Positions 40,643 to 49,493 of a stretch of DNA of 64,000 nucleotides are shown here, one piece after another. The stretch is from an uncultured Lachnospiraceae bacterium. Its GTDB lineage: Bacteria > Bacillota > Clostridia > Lachnospirales > Lachnospiraceae. A program made the position numbers and the translations under genes. Position 1 is the first letter of the stretch. Each line of letters opens with the position of its first letter. Below the pieces are notes generated by a model. It saw only the letters and a program-made list of their open reading frames with translations, did no database searches and was not told where the DNA came from. Location of the stretch: positions 9,323-73,322 of the forward strand of contig CAKQXY010000013.1 of assembly GCA_934292725.1 (NCBI GenBank). The letters are read 5' to 3'.

Positions 40643-41023
40643 ATGAAGAAGAAGTTAGCAGCTGCAGCAGCAGTTATGACCGCACTGTTTTCTATGACAG
40701 GATGTGCGACAACAGCAGATAGTGCCGCAACTGGCGCAAATGGAGCAACCAGCCTGATTATGATCGTTGGCTATATGGTAATCATTATCGGTGTTATGTA
40801 TTTTGTTGCAATCCGTCCTCAGAAGAAGGAGCAGAAGAAGCAGTCTCAGATGTTATCTGCACTTGAAGTTGGCGATATCGTTTTGACAACTTCCGGTTTT
40901 TACGGAACTGTTATCGACATTACAGATGATACAGTAATCGTAGAGTTTGGAAATAACAAAAACTGCCGTATCCCGATGCAGAAGAGTGCAATCGTAGAGT
41001 CTGAAAAGCCAGACGCTGAATAA
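40643..41023 (+). CDS. yajC: YajC-family preprotein translocase subunit with a lipoprotein signal
   Basis: The 126-residue protein ends in a normal YajC domain: one membrane segment (SLIMIVGYMVIIIGVMYFVA) followed by IRPQKKEQKKQSQML and the soluble part LEVGDIVLTTSGFYGTVIDI. It starts, however, with a separate lipoprotein signal, KKKLAAAAAVMTALFSMTGC, with a lipobox at Cys20 and a short Ala/Thr-rich spacer. Usual YajC proteins have no signal peptide. A lipid-anchored N-terminus on the outside is compatible with the YajC membrane topology. Position after secDF-tgt supports the role. GAGAGG precedes the ATG. Confidence 0.9.
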   Translation: MKKKLAAAAAVMTALFSMTGCATTADSAATGANGATSLIMIVGYMVIIIGVMYFVAIRPQKKEQKKQSQMLSALEVGDIVLTTSGFYGTVIDITDDTVIVEFGNNKNCRIPMQKSAIVESEKPDAE

Positions 41024-41038
41024 TCAAGATATAATAAA

Positions 41039-41084
41039 AGAGCTACTGACATACTAGAATGTATGCCGGTAGCTTTTTTTTATT
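41039..41084. terminator. Bidirectional terminator after yajC
   Basis: GAGCTACtGaCATAC pairs with GTATGcCgGTAGC and is followed by eight T on the plus strand. On the minus strand TCTTTTATT follows, serving the DUF1836 gene. Confidence 0.8.
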
Positions 41085-41730
41085 TGCGCTTTCGTTCTTC
41101 ACGTTTTTCTTTTTCAGCAGCTCTTGCTCGTTCATCAGAGGCATCCTGACGTCTTTTTAATTCATCAATGACACCTGTTACGACCTGTTTTTTCATGTAT
41201 ATATCATAAATTGTCATGCAAAGAAACGTAAATAGCTGCAGGTAGGAGTCTTTTTCATCGTCACCGCAGGAAAAAGTTTCCTTTGAAGTCTCAAATTTAT
41301 GTCTAAGATCGTCTGCAAGCGGTTTGATGCCATTATCTGCGTATGAAAAAATCTTACTGTAAACCTCTTCAAAATTTGGGGAACTGTTTTCATCCCAGAA
41401 ATGCTCTGTCAATGGCTTTAGCATAGTTTCAATATCGCTGATTGACAGAAAGCTTTTCATATAGTAAATAAGAATTAGCTGTAAGATATGGTTTTCTGTG
41501 TATTTTTTTCTGACCGGAGAGGGAAGCAGGTTGTTTTTGGCATAATTATTGATCATAGTTTTTGTTAAAACCTTATCCTCATCATAGCGCCTTGTAGCAC
41601 CAAGATGTGTATCCATAAAGGTTGTCACCTGATCCATGTAAAGATCAATGTTTGGAATCTGGTCAGCATGTATATAGTCAAAAGAGCTGATTTTATCAAG
41701 CAGCTGTGAAAAAAGCTCATCGTTAGTCAT
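41080..41730 (-). CDS. DUF1836 family protein (MerR-like DNA-binding fold)
   Basis: The 216-residue protein holds the DUF1836 core at about 15-110. KVLTKTMINNYAKNNLLPSP resembles the start of a MerR-type winged helix, and ILQLILIYYMKSFLSISDIE follows. The remaining part is helical, and the last 30 residues are a charged Arg/Lys/Glu tail. A role as a transcription regulator is inferred from the fold and is not established for the family. AGGAGG lies 7 bases before the ATG. It diverges from the pspA operon, so regulating that operon is conceivable. Confidence 0.82.
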   Translation of the reverse strand: MTNDELFSQLLDKISSFDYIHADQIPNIDLYMDQVTTFMDTHLGATRRYDEDKVLTKTMINNYAKNNLLPSPVRKKYTENHILQLILIYYMKSFLSISDIETMLKPLTEHFWDENSSPNFEEVYSKIFSYADNGIKPLADDLRHKFETSKETFSCGDDEKDSYLQLFTFLCMTIYDIYMKKQVVTGVIDELKRRQDASDERARAAEKEKREERKRK

Positions 41731-41902
41731 GGAAAGCCTCCTAAATATTGTGTAGCAATGTTGACGTTCACGGGACGCCCATTCACTTAGTAAAATTCTC
41801 ATGCAAGCATGGAATATACGAAGCTAGCTGGATGCGTGAACTGTAATAACTACATTATATCGTTTTCAAAACCAGATAGCAAGAGAAATTTTCAAAATCC
41901 TA

Positions 41903-41931
41903 GTGACAAACACATAAAGATACGATATAAT
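41903..41931 (+). promoter_or_regulatory. Promoter of the pspA operon
   Basis: GTGACA-17-TATAAT. The -10 box is perfect and the -35 box is off by one base. The ATG lies about 48 bases downstream. Confidence 0.7.
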
Positions 41932-41979
41932 GAAGGTAACAGGTTAACAAACATAGTTTTTTAAAAGGAGGAAACGACT

Positions 41980-42663
41980 ATGGGAGTAATTCAGAGATTT
42001 AAAGATATTATGTCAGCTAACATCAATGCTATGCTTGATAAGGCTGAGAATCCGGAAAAAATGATTGATCAGTACATGAGAAACCTTGAGGACGATTTAG
42101 GCAAGGTAAAGGCAGAAACAGCGTCAGTAATGGCTGAAGAAGCGCGTGCAAAGAGAGCTTATGACGAGGCACTTGCAGAGGTTGAGAAGTATCAGAAGTA
42201 TGCAGAAAAGGCTGTTGCAGCAGGAAATGACAATGATGCAAGAGTATTTTTACAGTCAAAGAAGACAGCACAGACTAAGCTTGAAGGCTTAAAGCTCACA
42301 TATGATACGGCAGCAGCAAACGCACAGAAGATGCGTCAGATGCATGATAAGCTTGTAAATGATATCTCAGATTTAAGAGCACGCAAGGAAACTATCAAGG
42401 CGAAGGTAGCTGTTGCTAAGGCTCAGGAGCGTGTAAATCAGGTTGGATCATCATTAAGGGGTGTATCAAACAATATGTCAGCATTTGATCGTATGGAGGA
42501 AAAGGCAAATAAGATGCTCGATACTGCAAATGCTATGGCACAGTTAAATGAGTCTGCAGATACAAATGTAGATGATCTGGCACGTAAGTATGATCTTGAT
42601 GATGTGGCAGGTACATCTGATATTGATGATGAATTAGCAGCACTGAAAGCAAAACTGAACTAA
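41980..42663 (+). CDS. pspA: PspA/IM30 family membrane-stress protein
   Basis: The 227-residue protein is almost entirely coiled coil. It has the family start GVIQRFKDIMSANINAMLDKAENPEKMIDQYMRN, split here as the amphipathic helix and first coil. PspA is a peripheral membrane ESCRT-III relative that stabilises the inner membrane face. A strong AAAAGGAGG lies 8 bases before the ATG. The next gene is an SPFH protein, as in the pspA-ydjGHI region of Bacillus. Confidence 0.93.
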   Translation: MGVIQRFKDIMSANINAMLDKAENPEKMIDQYMRNLEDDLGKVKAETASVMAEEARAKRAYDEALAEVEKYQKYAEKAVAAGNDNDARVFLQSKKTAQTKLEGLKLTYDTAAANAQKMRQMHDKLVNDISDLRARKETIKAKVAVAKAQERVNQVGSSLRGVSNNMSAFDRMEEKANKMLDTANAMAQLNESADTNVDDLARKYDLDDVAGTSDIDDELAALKAKLN

Positions 42664-42690
42664 CTACAAAAATAAGGAAGGTTGACGAGT

Positions 42691-43668
42691 ATGGGATTAT
42701 TTGGTGGACAATTCTCCAGTGTTGTAGAGTGGAAAGAATACTCGGATGATATTATTTTCTGGAAGTTCCCAAGCAGCGAGATCAAGAAGGGGAGCCGTCT
42801 GATTATTCGTCCTGGACAGGACGCGATCTTTATGTATAATGGAAGAATCGAGGGTATTTTCCGTGAAGAGGGAAATTTTGATATTTCTTCCGATATCATT
42901 CCATTTTTATCTACACTGAAAAGTTTTACATTTGGATTTAACACACCGCTGCGTGCAGAGGTGCTGTTTATCAATACAAAGGAATTTACAGTAAAGTGGG
43001 GCACAAAAAATGCGATTAATCTGCCGGTTCAGGGCTTGCCTGGCGGTATGCCAATCCGTGCATTTGGTACATTTAGCTTCAAGGTTTCTGATGAGCAGGT
43101 TTTAATCGACAAGATTGCCGGCATTAAGTCAGAGTTCAACGTAGAAGATATCAAGGAACGTGTAATGTCTATGCTTGATATGCTGATGATGAAGTGGATT
43201 TCAAAAGAAGGAAAGGATATGTTTAACCTTCAGGCAAATGCATACGACATCGGCAAGGGTATTGCATCAGATCTTGATATGGAGATGGTAAAGATTGGAA
43301 TTGCTATTACAAGCTTTACGATCCAGAGTGTTTCCTATCCAGAGGAGGTTGCCAAGATGCAGCAGAAGGCGGCAGCTCAGTCCATGATCGGAAATGTAAA
43401 TACATATACACAGATGCAGATGGCAGATGCGCTTACACAGCCAAACACAGCAGCCGGCAGCATGGCAGGCAATATGGCTGGCATGCAGATGGGTATGGCA
43501 ATGGGTCAGATGATGGGCCAGATGATGAACGGCAATATGCAGAATAATGCACAGCAAAATCAGGCAGCTCCATCTTCAAATGGTACTGTGCCGAAGTTCT
43601 GTCCGAACTGCGGAACACCGACAAATGGTGCAAGATTCTGCTCAAACTGCGGTACAAAGCTTGCATAA
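42691..43668 (+). CDS. SPFH-domain protein with C-terminal zinc ribbon
   Basis: The 325-residue protein resembles Bacillus YdjI. It has an SPFH/flotillin-like core (residues about 15-230; WKFPSSEIKKGSRLIIRPGQ, VQGLPGGMPIRAFGTFSFKV, ITSFTIQSVSYPEEVAK). A methionine-rich linker follows with repeated MGQMMGQ elements (about 250-290). A zinc ribbon closes the protein, with CPNCG and CSNCG. It has no membrane span of its own. In Bacillus YdjI takes part in placing PspA at the membrane, and the neighbour here argues for the same. AAGG precedes the ATG; a TTG three codons earlier is less likely. Confidence 0.87.
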   Translation: MGLFGGQFSSVVEWKEYSDDIIFWKFPSSEIKKGSRLIIRPGQDAIFMYNGRIEGIFREEGNFDISSDIIPFLSTLKSFTFGFNTPLRAEVLFINTKEFTVKWGTKNAINLPVQGLPGGMPIRAFGTFSFKVSDEQVLIDKIAGIKSEFNVEDIKERVMSMLDMLMMKWISKEGKDMFNLQANAYDIGKGIASDLDMEMVKIGIAITSFTIQSVSYPEEVAKMQQKAAAQSMIGNVNTYTQMQMADALTQPNTAAGSMAGNMAGMQMGMAMGQMMGQMMNGNMQNNAQQNQAAPSSNGTVPKFCPNCGTPTNGARFCSNCGTKLA

Positions 43669-43689
43669 TTACAAAAATATAAAAAAGAT

Positions 43690-43730
43690 AATGGAGGGAG
43701 ACTGTGCGTACAGTCTTTCTTCCATTTTTA
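43690..43730 (+). terminator. Terminator or attenuator before pcrA
   Basis: ATGGAgGgAGACTGT pairs with ACAGTCTtTCTTCCAT, followed by TTTTT, only about 13 bases before the pcrA start. Confidence 0.75.
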
Positions 43731-43742
43731 TGGAGGAAAAAC

Positions 43743-46040
43743 GTGTCCGATATTTTACAGTCATTAAATCCAGTTCAAAAAGAGGCGGCCAGCTGCACTG
43801 AGGGGCCGCTTTTGATTCTTGCGGGAGCAGGCTCAGGAAAAACGCGTGTGCTGACGCACCGTATTGCATATCTGATTGAGGAAAAGGGAGTAAATCCATG
43901 GAATATCATGGCAATTACCTTTACAAATAAGGCAGCGCAGGAGATGCGAGATCGTGTCGACCGCTTGGTTGAGTTTGGGGCAGAGAGCATATGGGTAGCG
44001 ACATTCCACAGTTCTTGTGTGCGCATTCTGCGAAGATATATAGACCGTCTTGGCTATGATAATCACTTTACAATTTACGATACAGACGACCAAAAGAGTG
44101 TAATCAGAAAGGCAGTTAAGGAGCTTGACCTTGATCCTAAGCAGTATAGGGAAGGACCGCTGCTTGGTGTAATTTCAGCTGCCAAAAATGAAATGATTGA
44201 GCCAGAGGATTTTGAAACACAGGCTGGCGGAGATTTTCGTATGTGCCAGGAGGCAAAAATCTATAAAGCATACCAGAAAACATTAATTGATAATAACGCA
44301 GTTGATTTTGACGATCTGCTTCTTCTGACAGTTCGTCTGCTGCGTGAAAATAGAGATATTTTAGAAGCTTATCAGGAGCGTTTGCGCTATATTATGGTTG
44401 ATGAGTATCAGGACACTAATTCAGTTCAGTTTGAACTTATTCGCCTGCTTTCTGGAAAATATCATAATTTGTGTGTAGTTGGAGATGACGATCAGTCTAT
44501 CTATAAATTTAGAGGCGCAGACATTACAAATATTTTAAGCTTTGAGGAGACTTTTCCAGGTGCAAAGGTTGTCAAGCTTGAGCAAAATTACCGTTCCACA
44601 AATAATATTCTCGAGGCTGCAAACTCAGTAATTGCAAATAATGCACATCGAAAGGAAAAGCATCTTTGGAGTGAAAATGGAGACGGAAAAGAGGTTTCCT
44701 TTATTCAATACGAGACTGCTTATGGTGAGGCAGAGGATGTAATTGACAAGATACAGACATCAGTTCATATGGGAAAGTATCAATATCAGGACTGCGCAAT
44801 TCTTTACCGTACAAATGCACAGTCACGCGCATTTGAAGAAAAATGCATTAAAAAGAGTGTACCGTATCGTCTTGTCGGTGGCGTGAATTTCTATCAGAGG
44901 CAGGAAATCAAAGATATTTTAGCCTACTTAAAGACAATTGACAGCGGACGTGATGATCTGTCTGTTACAAGAATTGTCAATGTGCCAAAGCGTGGAATTG
45001 GACAAGTGACGCTAAATAAGCTGGCTGTCTATGCATCTGAACATGGAATGCGTCTGTTTCAGGCAATGGAGCAGGTAGAACAGATTCCTGGAATGGGAAA
45101 GGCAGCTGATAAGATAAAAGGTTTTGTCAATCAGATCATGTTATTTCGCGCTCTTGCAAAGGAGCTAGATGCAGCAGAGCTGATTGAAAGCATCTTAGAG
45201 CAGACTGGCTATTTAGAAGAGTTAGAAAAGCTTGAGGAAGATAAGGCACAGGCAAAGCAGGAAAATCTTGAAGAATTTCAGAATAAAGCAGCTGACTATT
45301 ATGCAAATCATGATGAAGCAGCGCTTACTGACTTTTTGGAGGAGGTAGCGCTTGTAGCAGATATTGACAACATGGACAGTGAGGCAGACAGTTTAACATT
45401 AATGACGCTGCATAGTGCAAAGGGACTAGAGTTTCCAGTTGTCTATATGACAGGCATGGAAGAAGGACTTTTCCCAAGCTACATGTCAATGAACAGTGGT
45501 GATCCGGGGGATATTGAGGAAGAACGAAGACTTTGCTATGTGGGTATTACAAGAGCAATGCAGCAGCTGACACTGACAGCAGCAAAGCAGCGTATGGTTC
45601 ATGGAAATATTCAATATAGTGCAATTTCCCGTTTCGTTAAAGAACTGCCGCAGGAAAAGCTTGACTGGAAGGAAGAAACATTCGGTGGCCTTTTTAAGAA
45701 AGGACCATCTATGACTGCAAACTCACTATCAGGCAGTTTATTTGGCGGTTCATCTTCTATGTCATCAGGCAGTTCATTTAGTGCATCACAGGGAAGTCAA
45801 ACGGCAAAAAAGACAAACTATGATAATGTCTTTGATTTAAAGTATGCAAAAGCATTTTCAAGTCCAAAGCCAGATAGTCTTGACTACAAAGAAGGCGACC
45901 GAGTCTCCCATATCAAATTTGGAAAAGGAACAGTGCTTGCAGTCGAAGATATGAAAAAAGATTATCAGGTAACAGTTGAGTTTGATACAGCCGGCATAAA
46001 AAAATTGTTCGCAGGATTTGCAAAACTTAAAAAGATTTAA
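43743..46040 (+). CDS. pcrA: ATP-dependent DNA helicase PcrA/UvrD
   Basis: The 765-residue superfamily 1A helicase has motif I LAGAGSGKTRVLT, Ia AITFTNKAAQEM, II VDEYQDTNSVQ, III VVGDDDQSIYKFRGAD, IV EQNYRST, V LMTLHSAKGLEFPVV and VI RRLCYVGITRAM. A Ser-rich linker (about 650-690) leads to the C-terminal tudor-like module VSHIKFGKGTVLAV that binds RNA polymerase in PcrA. It acts in excision repair and in clearing RecA. The start is a GTG, with GGAGG 7 bases upstream. Confidence 0.96.
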   Translation: MSDILQSLNPVQKEAASCTEGPLLILAGAGSGKTRVLTHRIAYLIEEKGVNPWNIMAITFTNKAAQEMRDRVDRLVEFGAESIWVATFHSSCVRILRRYIDRLGYDNHFTIYDTDDQKSVIRKAVKELDLDPKQYREGPLLGVISAAKNEMIEPEDFETQAGGDFRMCQEAKIYKAYQKTLIDNNAVDFDDLLLLTVRLLRENRDILEAYQERLRYIMVDEYQDTNSVQFELIRLLSGKYHNLCVVGDDDQSIYKFRGADITNILSFEETFPGAKVVKLEQNYRSTNNILEAANSVIANNAHRKEKHLWSENGDGKEVSFIQYETAYGEAEDVIDKIQTSVHMGKYQYQDCAILYRTNAQSRAFEEKCIKKSVPYRLVGGVNFYQRQEIKDILAYLKTIDSGRDDLSVTRIVNVPKRGIGQVTLNKLAVYASEHGMRLFQAMEQVEQIPGMGKAADKIKGFVNQIMLFRALAKELDAAELIESILEQTGYLEELEKLEEDKAQAKQENLEEFQNKAADYYANHDEAALTDFLEEVALVADIDNMDSEADSLTLMTLHSAKGLEFPVVYMTGMEEGLFPSYMSMNSGDPGDIEEERRLCYVGITRAMQQLTLTAAKQRMVHGNIQYSAISRFVKELPQEKLDWKEETFGGLFKKGPSMTANSLSGSLFGGSSSMSSGSSFSASQGSQTAKKTNYDNVFDLKYAKAFSSPKPDSLDYKEGDRVSHIKFGKGTVLAVEDMKKDYQVTVEFDTAGIKKLFAGFAKLKKI

Positions 46041-46140
46041 TAAAATTTATCTAAAACGACAAAGATAAAGCTAGTAATTTTACAGATCATATGGTATACT
46101 ATTCTAAATTGATCTTTAGAAAAAAGAAAGGATGGGTTTT

Positions 46141-46479
46141 ATGGCAAAGTTTGATGATCTGCTGCAGGCAGTAAAGGTTCATGAGGTTCTCAAGTCTAAG
46201 GAAGAGAATGAGAAAAAGTGTAAATTTTGTTATGTGATTGCAGCAATCGCTGTAATTGCAGCAATTGCAGGTGCAGCATATGCACTGTACCGTTATCTGA
46301 AGCCGGATTATTTAGATGATCTGGATGATGATTTTGATGATGACTTTGACGACGATTTCTTCGATGATGATGACGAAGAAGAGGAGGAAGAGGAAGAGGA
46401 CGAGGCTAAAGAAGAGGAATCTGATGAGGCTGAGGAAGAATCCGAGGAAGAAGAGTCTGATGATGAGGATGAAGACTGA
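46141..46479 (+). CDS. Small membrane protein with extreme acidic tail
   Basis: The protein has 112 residues: a short N-terminal helix (KFDDLLQAVKVHEVLKSKE), one membrane segment (FCYVIAAIAVIAAIAGAAYA) and, after YRYLKPDYLDDL, about 60 residues made almost only of Asp, Glu and Ser. The run has almost no basic residue. The order argues for a cytoplasmic N-terminus and an external acidic tail, though the reverse is possible. I know similar acidic-tailed proteins from Lachnospiraceae only as hypotheticals. AAAGGATGGG precedes the ATG. Confidence 0.75.
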   Translation: MAKFDDLLQAVKVHEVLKSKEENEKKCKFCYVIAAIAVIAAIAGAAYALYRYLKPDYLDDLDDDFDDDFDDDFFDDDDEEEEEEEEDEAKEEESDEAEEESEEEESDDEDED

Positions 46480-46512
46480 TCTGACATCAATAGGTAAGTA
46501 AATAAAAATGAT

Positions 46513-46540
46513 ATCCCCGCCGCAAAACGGCGGGGATTTT
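46513..46540 (+). terminator. Terminator before rlmD
   Basis: A perfect CCCCGCCG/CGGCGGGG stem with loop CAAAA is followed by ATTTTAG. It lies 22 bases before the rlmD start. Confidence 0.75.
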
Positions 46541-46561
46541 AGTTCAAGAAAAGGAGATTGT

Positions 46562-47926
46562 ATGAAAAAAGGCGAGATTTATGAGGGCCGCGTGCAGGAG
46601 GTTCTTTTTCCAGATAAAGCGATTGTCGTGACAGACGAAGGGGAAACTGCACAGGTAAAATATGGTATTCCAGGTCAAAAAATCCGTTTTCGTGTAAAGA
46701 AAAAGAGAAAAGAAAAAATAGAAGGCATCTTGCTTGAGGTATTAGAAAAGTCAGCTGATGAGACTGCCTGTCTTTGTGAGTGGGCAGGAAAATGCGGTGG
46801 ATGTCTGTATCAGACGCTTCCATATGAAAAGCAGCTGGCAATCAAAGAAGCACAGATTAAGAAAATGCTTGATAATGGCGGTACAGATTATGCGTTTGAA
46901 GGAATTGCGTCTAGTCCTGTTGTAAGCGGATACCGTAATAAGGTAGAGCTGACATTTGGTGATTCTTATATGGGTGGTCCTCTTGCACTTGGTATGCATC
47001 AAAGAGGCAGCTTTTATGATATTGCAGGTATTGAAACATGTCAGATTATGACACCTGATATGCGTATGGCTGCAATGGCAGTGCTTGACCATTTTTCAAA
47101 ACTGAATATTCCATTTTATCATAGAATGCGCCATGAAGGTGTTCTTCGTCACTTGCTGCTTCGCTCTAGCGCTGCAACGGGAGAACTTTTAGTTGCCGTA
47201 GTTGCATCTTCACAGGCAGATGCGTCTGGTATGCAGCTCGCAGAACTGACTGAGAAATTAAAGGCGCTGCCATTAGAAGGCAGCCTTGCAGGTGTTTTAC
47301 ATATTACTAATGATTCACTTGCAGATGTTGTTCAGAGTGATCACACAGAAGTTTTATACGGCAAAGATTGGATTACTGAAAAGTTACTGGGACTTTCATT
47401 TTGTGTTACATTGTTTTCCTTCTTCCAGACAAATTCAAGAGGGGCTGAGCTTTTATATCAGACGGTAAGAGATTATATTGGAGAAACAAATCAGAAGGTA
47501 ATCTTTGATCTCTACAGCGGAACAGGAACAATCGCTCAGATTTTAGCACCTGTGGCAAAACATGTGACTGGTGTGGAGATTGTTGAGGAAGCAGTAGAGG
47601 CAGCGCGTGTCAATGCCAGATTAAATGGACTTGATAACTGCAGCTTTATAGCAGGTGATGTGTTAAAGGTTGTTGATGATTTGACTGAGAAACCAGATCT
47701 GATAGTGCTTGATCCGCCAAGAGATGGTATTCATCCAAAGGCACTTCCTAAGATTATCGCATTTGATGTTCCAACAATTGTTTATGTTTCCTGCAAGCCT
47801 ACAAGTCTTGTGCGTGACAGAGAGGTATTAGAAGCAGCGGGCTATCGTATGGTAAAAGCTAGAGCCGTTGATATGTTCCCGGCTACTGGAGGAATAGAGA
47901 CAGTAGCATTGTTTCTTAAAAAGTAA
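46562..47926 (+). CDS. rlmD: 23S rRNA (uracil-5-)-methyltransferase RlmD family
   Basis: The 454-residue protein has an N-terminal TRAM domain (YEGRVQEVLFPDKAIVVTDE). A cysteine cluster for a 4Fe-4S centre follows (CLCEWAGKCGGCLYQ). The methyltransferase domain has the SAM motif IFDLYSGTGTIAQILA, LIVLDPPRDGI and the catalytic Cys in IVYVSCKPTSLVRD. The family methylates U1939 or U747 of 23S rRNA, and which one cannot be settled here. GGAG lies 6 bases before the ATG. Confidence 0.92.
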   Translation: MKKGEIYEGRVQEVLFPDKAIVVTDEGETAQVKYGIPGQKIRFRVKKKRKEKIEGILLEVLEKSADETACLCEWAGKCGGCLYQTLPYEKQLAIKEAQIKKMLDNGGTDYAFEGIASSPVVSGYRNKVELTFGDSYMGGPLALGMHQRGSFYDIAGIETCQIMTPDMRMAAMAVLDHFSKLNIPFYHRMRHEGVLRHLLLRSSAATGELLVAVVASSQADASGMQLAELTEKLKALPLEGSLAGVLHITNDSLADVVQSDHTEVLYGKDWITEKLLGLSFCVTLFSFFQTNSRGAELLYQTVRDYIGETNQKVIFDLYSGTGTIAQILAPVAKHVTGVEIVEEAVEAARVNARLNGLDNCSFIAGDVLKVVDDLTEKPDLIVLDPPRDGIHPKALPKIIAFDVPTIVYVSCKPTSLVRDREVLEAAGYRMVKARAVDMFPATGGIETVALFLKK

Positions 47927-47939
47927 TAAGGAATCGTGC

Positions 47940-47968
47940 TTGTTTTCAGATGCTTGAGATGATATACT
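47940..47968 (+). promoter_or_regulatory. Sigma-A promoter of udp-udk
   Basis: TTGTTT-17-TATACT, about 52 bases before the udp ATG. Confidence 0.6.
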
Positions 47969-48020
47969 ATCAACAAGATCAGAAAATATGAGAATAAATA
48001 TAAGGTGAAAGGAGAAAAGT

Positions 48021-48803
48021 ATGGTAAATTATTCAGAAAAGCCAGAATTGCAGTATCATATTCAGCTAGGTAAAGGTGATGTAGGCCGCTATGTGCTTCT
48101 TCCAGGAGATCCGAAGCGTTGTGAAAAGATCGCAGCTCATTTTGACAATCCAGTGAAGATGGCGGACAGTCGTGAATATGTGACATACACAGGTTATCTT
48201 GAAGGAGAGAAGGTTAGTGTAACGTCAACTGGTATCGGTGGTGCTTCTGCATCAATTGCAATGGAGGAGCTTGTAAAGATTGGTGCCGATACATTTATTC
48301 GTGTCGGAACATGCGGAGGCATGCAGATTCCTGTAAAAAGCGGTGATTTAGTGATTGCAACAGGTGCAATTCGTATGGAAGGGACAAGCCGTGAATATGC
48401 ACCAATTGAATATCCGGCAGTTGCTGATTTTCATATGGTGCAGGCACTTGTGCAGGCAGCAGAAAAGGGAAAATATCCATATCATGTAGGTGTTGTTCAG
48501 TGTAAGGATGCATTTTATGGACAGCATGAGCCAGAGACAAAGCCTGTAAGCTATGAGCTTTTAAATAAGTGGGAAGCATGGAAACGCTTAGGCTGCCTTG
48601 CATCTGAGATGGAGTCAGCGGCATTATTTGTTGTTGGAAATTATCTTCGTGTGCGCGTTGGATCTATCTTTTTGGTTGTGGCAAATCAGGAGCGCGCAAA
48701 GCTGAACATGGAAAATCCAGTTGTTCATGACACGGAGCTTGCAATTACAACAGCAGTAGAAGCACTAAGAGACATAATAAGAAAGGATAAGGCAAATGAG
48801 TAA
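48021..48803 (+). CDS. udp: Uridine phosphorylase
   Basis: The 260-residue nucleoside phosphorylase-I family enzyme splits uridine with phosphate into uracil and ribose-1-phosphate. Landmarks are YVLLPGDPKRCEKIA (phosphate site), TGIGGASASIAMEEL, FIRVGTCGGMQ and the ribose-binding ASEMESAALF. AAAGGAG precedes the ATG. The stop overlaps the uridine kinase start by 8 bases, placing two opposing fates of uridine on one message. Confidence 0.93.
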   Translation: MVNYSEKPELQYHIQLGKGDVGRYVLLPGDPKRCEKIAAHFDNPVKMADSREYVTYTGYLEGEKVSVTSTGIGGASASIAMEELVKIGADTFIRVGTCGGMQIPVKSGDLVIATGAIRMEGTSREYAPIEYPAVADFHMVQALVQAAEKGKYPYHVGVVQCKDAFYGQHEPETKPVSYELLNKWEAWKRLGCLASEMESAALFVVGNYLRVRVGSIFLVVANQERAKLNMENPVVHDTELAITTAVEALRDIIRKDKANE

Positions 48804-49431
48804 TAACAATATCCTGGTAATCGGAATTGCAGGAGGAACAGGCAGTGGAAAGTCGACACTTACAAAACAGCTTGTAAATCATTTTGGTGATCAGATTACT
48901 GTGCTTAAGCATGATGATTATTATAAGGCACACGATGAAATGACGTATGAGGAAAGAACACATTTAAACTATGATCATCCGAATGCATTTGACACTGATC
49001 TTATGCTGCAGCATCTGCGTCAGCTAAAAAATGGTGAGCCAATCAACTGTCCAATTTATGATTACACAGTTCACAACAGAAGCCGTAATTTTCAGGTGAT
49101 TTACCCGACAAATGTTATTATTGTGGAGGGAATCCTGATTTTTGAAAACAAAGAGCTGTGCAAAGAAATGGATATTAAAATTTTCGTTGATACAGATGCA
49201 GATATTCGTATTATCAGAAGAATCCAGCGTGATGTAATTGAGCGTGCGCGCTCATTAGAGTCTGTGATTTCACAGTACATGAATACGGTAAAGCCAATGC
49301 ACGAGGAATTTGTAGAGCCGAGTAAGAAGAATGCAGACATTATTGTGCTAGAGGGCGGTATGAATCTGGTAGCAATGGATATGATTAAAAATCGCATTCG
49401 CCAGCATCTGTCTTCACAGGCGCAGGTTTAA
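48796..49431 (+). CDS. udk: Uridine kinase
   Basis: The 211-residue kinase phosphorylates uridine and cytidine to UMP and CMP. The P-loop is IAGGTGSGKSTL. LKHDDYYKAHDEM and NYDHPNAFDTDLM follow as nucleoside-binding segments, with IVEGILIFENKELC and RIIRRIQRDVIERAR at the lid. It overlaps udp and has GGAT/AAGG in the overlap as ribosome site. Together with the BMP lipoprotein and cdd it forms the pyrimidine salvage set of this region. Confidence 0.96.
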   Translation: MSNNNILVIGIAGGTGSGKSTLTKQLVNHFGDQITVLKHDDYYKAHDEMTYEERTHLNYDHPNAFDTDLMLQHLRQLKNGEPINCPIYDYTVHNRSRNFQVIYPTNVIIVEGILIFENKELCKEMDIKIFVDTDADIRIIRRIQRDVIERARSLESVISQYMNTVKPMHEEFVEPSKKNADIIVLEGGMNLVAMDMIKNRIRQHLSSQAQV

Positions 49432-49493
49432 TATTTTTACTTTCAAATGTAAAATAAAAGAAGAAATTTTGAGAAAAACACGTAAGGTGACTG

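Noticed and set aside
41080..41730. DUF1836 gene as evidence of a prophage or mobile element
   Set aside because: No integrase, phage structural gene or repeat lies nearby and the neighbours are core genes.
46308..46490. Serine-only reading frame on the minus strand
   Set aside because: It is the mirror of the GAT/GAA repeats coding for the acidic tail; no ribosome site or start context.
49432..49470. Hairpin after udk as a terminator
   Set aside because: The pairing is short and AT-only, without a clear T-run, so it was not listed.
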